Assembly: GCA_027943335.1 (NCBI GenBank)
Contig: BSBK01001162.1
Coordinates: 372,001-436,000 of the forward strand
Source: Chamaecyparis obtusa
Lineage: Eukaryota; Streptophyta; Pinopsida; Cupressales; Cupressaceae
Length of the DNA stretch: 64,000 nucleotides
Reading direction: 5' to 3'
Positions 59,841 to 64,000 of this stretch are shown piece after piece. A program made the translations under genes and the position numbers. The notes beneath the pieces were generated by a model. The model saw only the letters and a list, made by a program, of their open reading frames with translations. It was not told where the DNA came from and did no database searches. Numbering within the stretch: the stretch's first letter is position 1; the number at the start of each line of letters is the position of its first letter.

Positions 59841-60599
59841 TGTAAATGTGAATTAAGTTTCTAATCTGACTGCTAGAAATATAGAAAATGTCAGATTTGA
59901 ATGCACTAATTTCTTCCTTTATTGCAGGCTATTATCGGGCTATAATCCTGAAGGAATTTGTATTGAGAAATGTATGAAATACAAATACGAATTTGTGAAT
60001 TTATTTTGTCTTCAAATCTGCAAGTGTCGAACTTCCAAGGAGAGAATATTTATTGATTTTGATATCTCTCTTGGCTTTGAGAAATTGGTATAAGTATTAC
60101 ATCAAAGAGACATGCCATGAAAGGACATGTCTCCATGATGTGGAGCCATGTCCGTTCATGGCATGGCTTATTATTAACTAATCAAAACATAACTATAACC
60201 CAGATCGGGTTAGTTGACTTTAACCAGGATTATTATATGCTCAAATCGTCGATCTGCATAGAGGAAGAATGGATAATATACCTGATCCAATTCATCTATC
60301 AACATTATTATATTCGATCCTTACTTGATCGATTCTATGCATGAATATCAGATCATTACTTGATCTGTTACCAAGAGACAATGAATCTGCACATTCAGAT
60401 TTCAGTATACTTAGAGGTTCGATTAAATGCGAGGATGATTGCTTTGTTTTCAACAAATGGTTCTTATTGATCTCAAGAACTGTGTGTGTGTGCATGTATG
60501 TCAGTTCATATAATGAACTCACATACATGCACACATGCACATACACAATCAATACAAGTAATCATCCTTGTATCTTACCGAAGCTACTATGTATCAACA
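59841..60599 (-). repeat. Right LTR of element B (5' LTR)
   Basis: It is the direct-repeat partner of 49341-50097, with the same terminal bases and the same hairpin region (arms GTGCATGTATGT and ACATACATGCAC at about 60490-60532). Confidence 0.93.
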
Positions 60600-60604
60600 T
60601 TTTG

Positions 60605-62520
60605 CAAAATTCATTTGAAATCCAAAGTTCTCGATCCTCATTAAATATCATTGCAGACTTTATCAGAGGATTAAATGCAAATTCTGAGACCATTGTGAGC
60701 TGAAATTACATGTGGCTTCAGACCAAATCTGAAAACACCAAAACAGGAGCGATTTTGGGAAAAATCCCCATAATTTATTAACTCACCAAATCATGCCAAG
60801 TCCGATTACAGGTTCATTGGAGGGCAGAAATCTGAGTTACAAGATCAATTTGGGGACGCCAAGAGGCTGAGAGTGCATGAATCTGCAGACTTAAGTCTGA
60901 AACCTCCAGAAAGTTCGATTTTCGTAGAAAAATCAGATAAAATTCCCAAGTGACTAATTCGTATCAGAATTCATTATAAGGTGTTTGGGGAACATTTTTA
61001 AAAAGAAACCAGCTGATTTTAAGAGGAAAGTGCCCAAGGTAAGCATGTTGTGTATTTGTCTTCAGAAAAATCAGAATTCATACATTAATGAAAAGATTTA
61101 GTCCTTGCATGTGGAAGTGTAAATGGGTTAATTTAATCATGATTTTAATGTCATATCCATCTGATTATGACTTATTTGCAGTCCATGTCCTCGGACCTTG
61201 TCTTCAAAAAATTTCCAAAATACATGACTTATAGAATTTTGGTTTTTTTTCAGGTCCATAGCAGCAAAAGACTAGTTTTGTGTTCTTAAAATGGTTTGTT
61301 TTCAATCTTGTCTTCAGACAGGTCCTCGGACTTAAAATTTCAAACTTGTCTTCAGACTTTAAATCTCTCGTATTTGGTTCCAAGTTTCATTTGTCGCTTT
61401 CTAGGTGATTGTTTCTAAGTCATAAAGCTCCAAATTAATGGTAAAACCAAGGGATTAAGGGTCTGAAGTTAATTTCCTAATCAGATTTCCTTACAAGATA
61501 ATTAACTTCATGCCTTCTCTTTTGCAGGTCTGATTGTGTGAGAAATTTGATAAGCAAGGAGTACGAGGATGAAACAAACTCGAGAATGACAAGATCCCTA
61601 TTCAAGTTGATCTTCCATTCAGAGACTAAGGTGAAAAAACCAAGGACAAAGTAAAGGACATTTTATAGGATTTTCACTTTATCCTCCCTATCAGTATTCC
61701 ACCAAGAGGATGAGCAAGAATCAAAGCAAGGATTGAACAAGGAGCATGAAATCAATTAATCCCTATGACAAGAAAATTTCCACCATAGGTGACTACATAT
61801 AGGGAAGTGGATGAAGAAAGAGAAAGGATTCAACAATGCAATTACAATATGGATAATTCCACAACAAGGAAAAGGGAACTTGATACATTCAAGGAGGAGA
61901 CTTAGAGGATTCAAGATCAAACCTTCATCAAACAGGGATGTGGATAGGTCCAGAATTAAAGGAGTCCATGGACAAATTCAAGAATTCAATTCATGGACAT
62001 CCATGTGTCCTTATGCAAGTCAGCTTTCACTTGATTAAATGCTTGAAGAATAAGGACTATCTTACAAGGAGATCAACTTGTCCCTCTTCACATCAATTTT
62101 CCATAAGGATCAAACAAGTATACCAAGGAATGCTCGAGGATGATCCTAACACCAAAACTAGCATAGGAACATGGATAAGGACAAAGGGACAAGTCTAAGG
62201 TCAAGAGTAAGAAAGAATTCAAGGACAAGATTCCCATCAAGGGAGTGATCCTAATGATGATCAAGTCATACAAGGAAATGGATTGAGGAAGATTTAATAT
62301 GCCAAGGAAGATGTTAATGTGTTCAAGGAATTGCCCCAAAGATCAAGTCCAAAGATGATGAAGACGAAGAAGAATTCCAAACAATGAAGGTGGAAATGCA
62401 AAGGGTTCAAATATTACAAAGTCAAGACATCCAAGATAAAGAATTCCACGAACGATGAAGAATTCCTAAGGATAAGGAAGTGGAATTAAGATAAAGATTG
62501 CAAGAGAAAAGAGGCATAAA
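60605..62520 (+). other. Probable non-coding interior of an LTR element, no gene seen
   Basis: This joins 49291-49340 across element B. From about 61540 to 62520 the plus strand is strikingly purine-rich, ending GCAAGAGAAAAGAGGCATAAA just before a TGTT start. No gag or pol motif was recognised; the open frames here are by-products of the biased composition. Confidence 0.35.
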
Positions 62521-63557
62521 TGTTCATAATCATGAGTTGTATGATGACTAGGTGGCTTCTTTGCTTCCCATTCGTCCTCAAGCCATTGAATTTTCTCATT
62601 GGCTCATTTTGTAGTGCTTCATTTCTATTGGCTAATTTTGGTTGCCCTGATTAGGGTTTGTAATGGATTAATCTGGGTCATTGATTTCAAACCAATATTG
62701 GTCATTCATTGTAATTTTGTCTCCTATATAAACCCCACCCCTCTCATTTGTAAAGCAGGACTTAGTGGAGAATTTATGCTAAGATAATGCTAAATTTGCT
62801 CTATTTTTCATTGTTGTGTCTTGCATGGTGAGTTGTTGAGATCTAGTTTTATTGCATGGTGATCCACATTTCCTCACTTAGCTTAGGATTTCATTTCATG
62901 TTGTTTAGAAGTAAATTAGTTGGATGAAATAATTGTGGATGTCTACTTGCTTGGCTCAAATATAAACTAGACCACTAGCCTCTTGCTAATGGTATGAGTG
63001 CCTTGTGTGGTGAGCTAGTGAAAGTACTTAACTTTAATTGATATCCAATCTTTAATTTGCATCCACTGATGGGATTGAAGAGGGTAGATATTGATTTGAA
63101 AACCATTGGAGTATATCCTTAGAAGCTTGCACTAGGTGGGTGAAGTCACTGATAAAGCTACATCTAGTAGAGTCCAAATTCGTTCATACTTCCTTCCATC
63201 TTGAGTTAGAAGTAGTAGTAGCTCTAGGAATTAATTTTAAGTTTAAACTGAAGTGGAAAGGCTAGAAAATAAAACCATATTTTCATTGCACATTGTGAAG
63301 TCAAATCTTTAGAAGTGCAGCAATTGATATCCGTTGAATGAATAGCATAAGTCCCCAAGGTGATTACCAACAAATAACATTATTTCAACTGAGCGAGTGT
63401 CCACAATAGAGAGAACCTTTCATTTCATGATCTTACATTGCAAGCTTAGCATGAGAGATGAACTTATATCAAGAGAGGATTGAGTATCTAGTGTTTCATT
63501 CTGAAACGTTGGGTGTTTAATTCTGCATGTTGTAGTGGAATAAAACTCACAGCAACA
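62521..63557 (+). repeat. Putative 3' LTR
   Basis: It starts TGTTCATAATC right after a purine tract and ends CACAGCAACA. A TATA box, CTATATAAA, at 62724-62732 is followed by a pyrimidine-rich stretch. It stands directly against the hAT fragment at its right edge, as an insertion would. No second copy is in the window, so the boundaries rest only on TG/CA, purine tract and TATA. Confidence 0.45.
62724..62732 (+). promoter_or_regulatory. TATA box in the putative LTR
   Basis: CTATATAAA followed by CCCCACCC. Position about 200 bp into the putative LTR is usual for a U3 promoter. Confidence 0.4.
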
Positions 63558-64000
63558 AGACTTTGAGCTTTTATTAGATGGGGTGTTTCAGGAGGTTGGA
63601 GTTGAGAATGTTTTCCAAATTATCATCGACAACACAACCGCATATGTAGCTGCAAGTAGAATGCTTATGGAGAGGCATCCTACAATTACATGGAGTCTTT
63701 ATGTTGCACATTGCTTGAACTTGTTGCGAAAGGATATTGGGAAGATTGGATGGGAGAAAAAGGAGGTTAAAGATGCTAAAAATGTCACCATATTCATCTA
63801 CAACCATACTTGGGTACTTTCTTTGATGAGAAAACACACAAATAGCAAGGACCTTGTGCGACTAGGATTGACACAATTTGCTAGACACTACCTCACATTG
63901 CAAAGCATTCTTAGTGCCATTTCTTATCTTAAGCAAATGTTTGTGTGTGATGCTTGGTTGGAGTCAGCATTCTCCAAAAGAGCTAAGGCGGAGAAGATTG
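63558..64000 (+). pseudogene. hAT transposase fragment running off the window
   Basis: The plus frame (phase of 63541) is open to the window end: FELLLDGVFQEVGVENVFQI, DNTTAYVAASRMLMERHPTI, VAHCLNLLRKDIGKIGWEKK, NVTIFIYNHTWVLSLMRKHT, DLVRLGLTQFARHYLTLQSI. These are hallmark DUF659/hAT core motifs (DN...Y..A...L......W..C.AHCL.L...D, IYNH..V...MR, R...TRFAT....L). It is a different copy from the one at 30641-48822. The upstream part is cut off by the LTR, and whether the downstream part is intact cannot be seen. Confidence 0.88.

Larger units (their letters stand above)
49341..60599 (-). mobile_element. Copia element B, complete, split by element E
   Basis: The LTRs at 49341-50097 and 59841-60599 are about 758 bp with TGTAAATG...TATCAACA ends. 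Flanking 5-bp sequences are TTTTC (49336-49340) and TTTTG (60600-60604), a duplication with one change. Minus orientation follows from the primer site at 59828-59840. After removing element E it is about 6.1 kb, a normal copia length. It is a close relative of element A in gag-pol, LTR ends and 3' untranslated repeats. Confidence 0.92.

Noticed and set aside
61811..62339. Overlapping ORFs on both strands in the purine-rich region
   Set aside because: Long frames arise because purine-rich DNA has few stops in some frames; no retroelement or host motif is present.

Overview
This is a plant nuclear DNA window that is AT-rich, gene-poor and packed with nested transposable elements. The plant origin is supported by Ty1/copia elements primed by a plant-type initiator-Met tRNA site (TGGTATCAGAGC), by hAT transposase remnants and by one plant-like NOC1/SWA2 gene. 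The large introns and deep TE nesting suggest a big-genome seed plant, perhaps a gymnosperm, but that is inference.

The one convincing host gene is the 3' part of a NOC1/MAK21/CEBPZ-type ribosome-biogenesis gene (plant SWA2) on the minus strand, 25129 to 20028. It has five exons with matching splice phases. No upstream exon was found to the right, so its 5' half lies either across a very long intron or outside the window. Its introns hold an unrecognised ORF relic (23143-23655) and, in the probable upstream intron, a complete 1006-bp non-autonomous hAT element with an 8-bp duplication (26559-27564).

Left of the gene (1-18902) lie a foldback repeat, a 243-bp tandem repeat, a decayed ORF of unknown family (4961-5771), the 3' half of a copia element (5948-8796), a non-autonomous Ty3/gypsy-derived LTR element (10667-15514), and part of LTR element D (about 15515-18902).

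Right of the gene (30601-49290) is a decayed hAT transposase gene split by later insertions. LTR element C (32090-38322, duplication CGTAC) sits in its intron. Copia element A (39589-48600, duplication GAAGG) sits in its coding region and has itself received two apparent solo LTRs (43725-45235, duplication GAGTT; 46350-47853, duplication CTTCC). Copia element B follows (49341-60599), interrupted in its reverse-transcriptase domain by copia element E on the opposite strand (51820-56982, duplication GTTTT). The window ends with a probable LTR and a second hAT transposase fragment running off the edge.

The most unusual item is element C. It has intact-looking LTRs and a target duplication but no visible gag-pol. 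Its interior carries a decayed reading frame of about 2.5 kb that begins with a recognisable N-terminal part of the cohesin regulator PDS5 and continues into a domain related to an ORF in element D. Elements C and D also share LTR ends, leader sequence and a perfectly conserved 20-bp palindromic TATA motif. They look like one family of non-autonomous LTR elements with its own unexplained ORF, one member of which carries PDS5-derived sequence.
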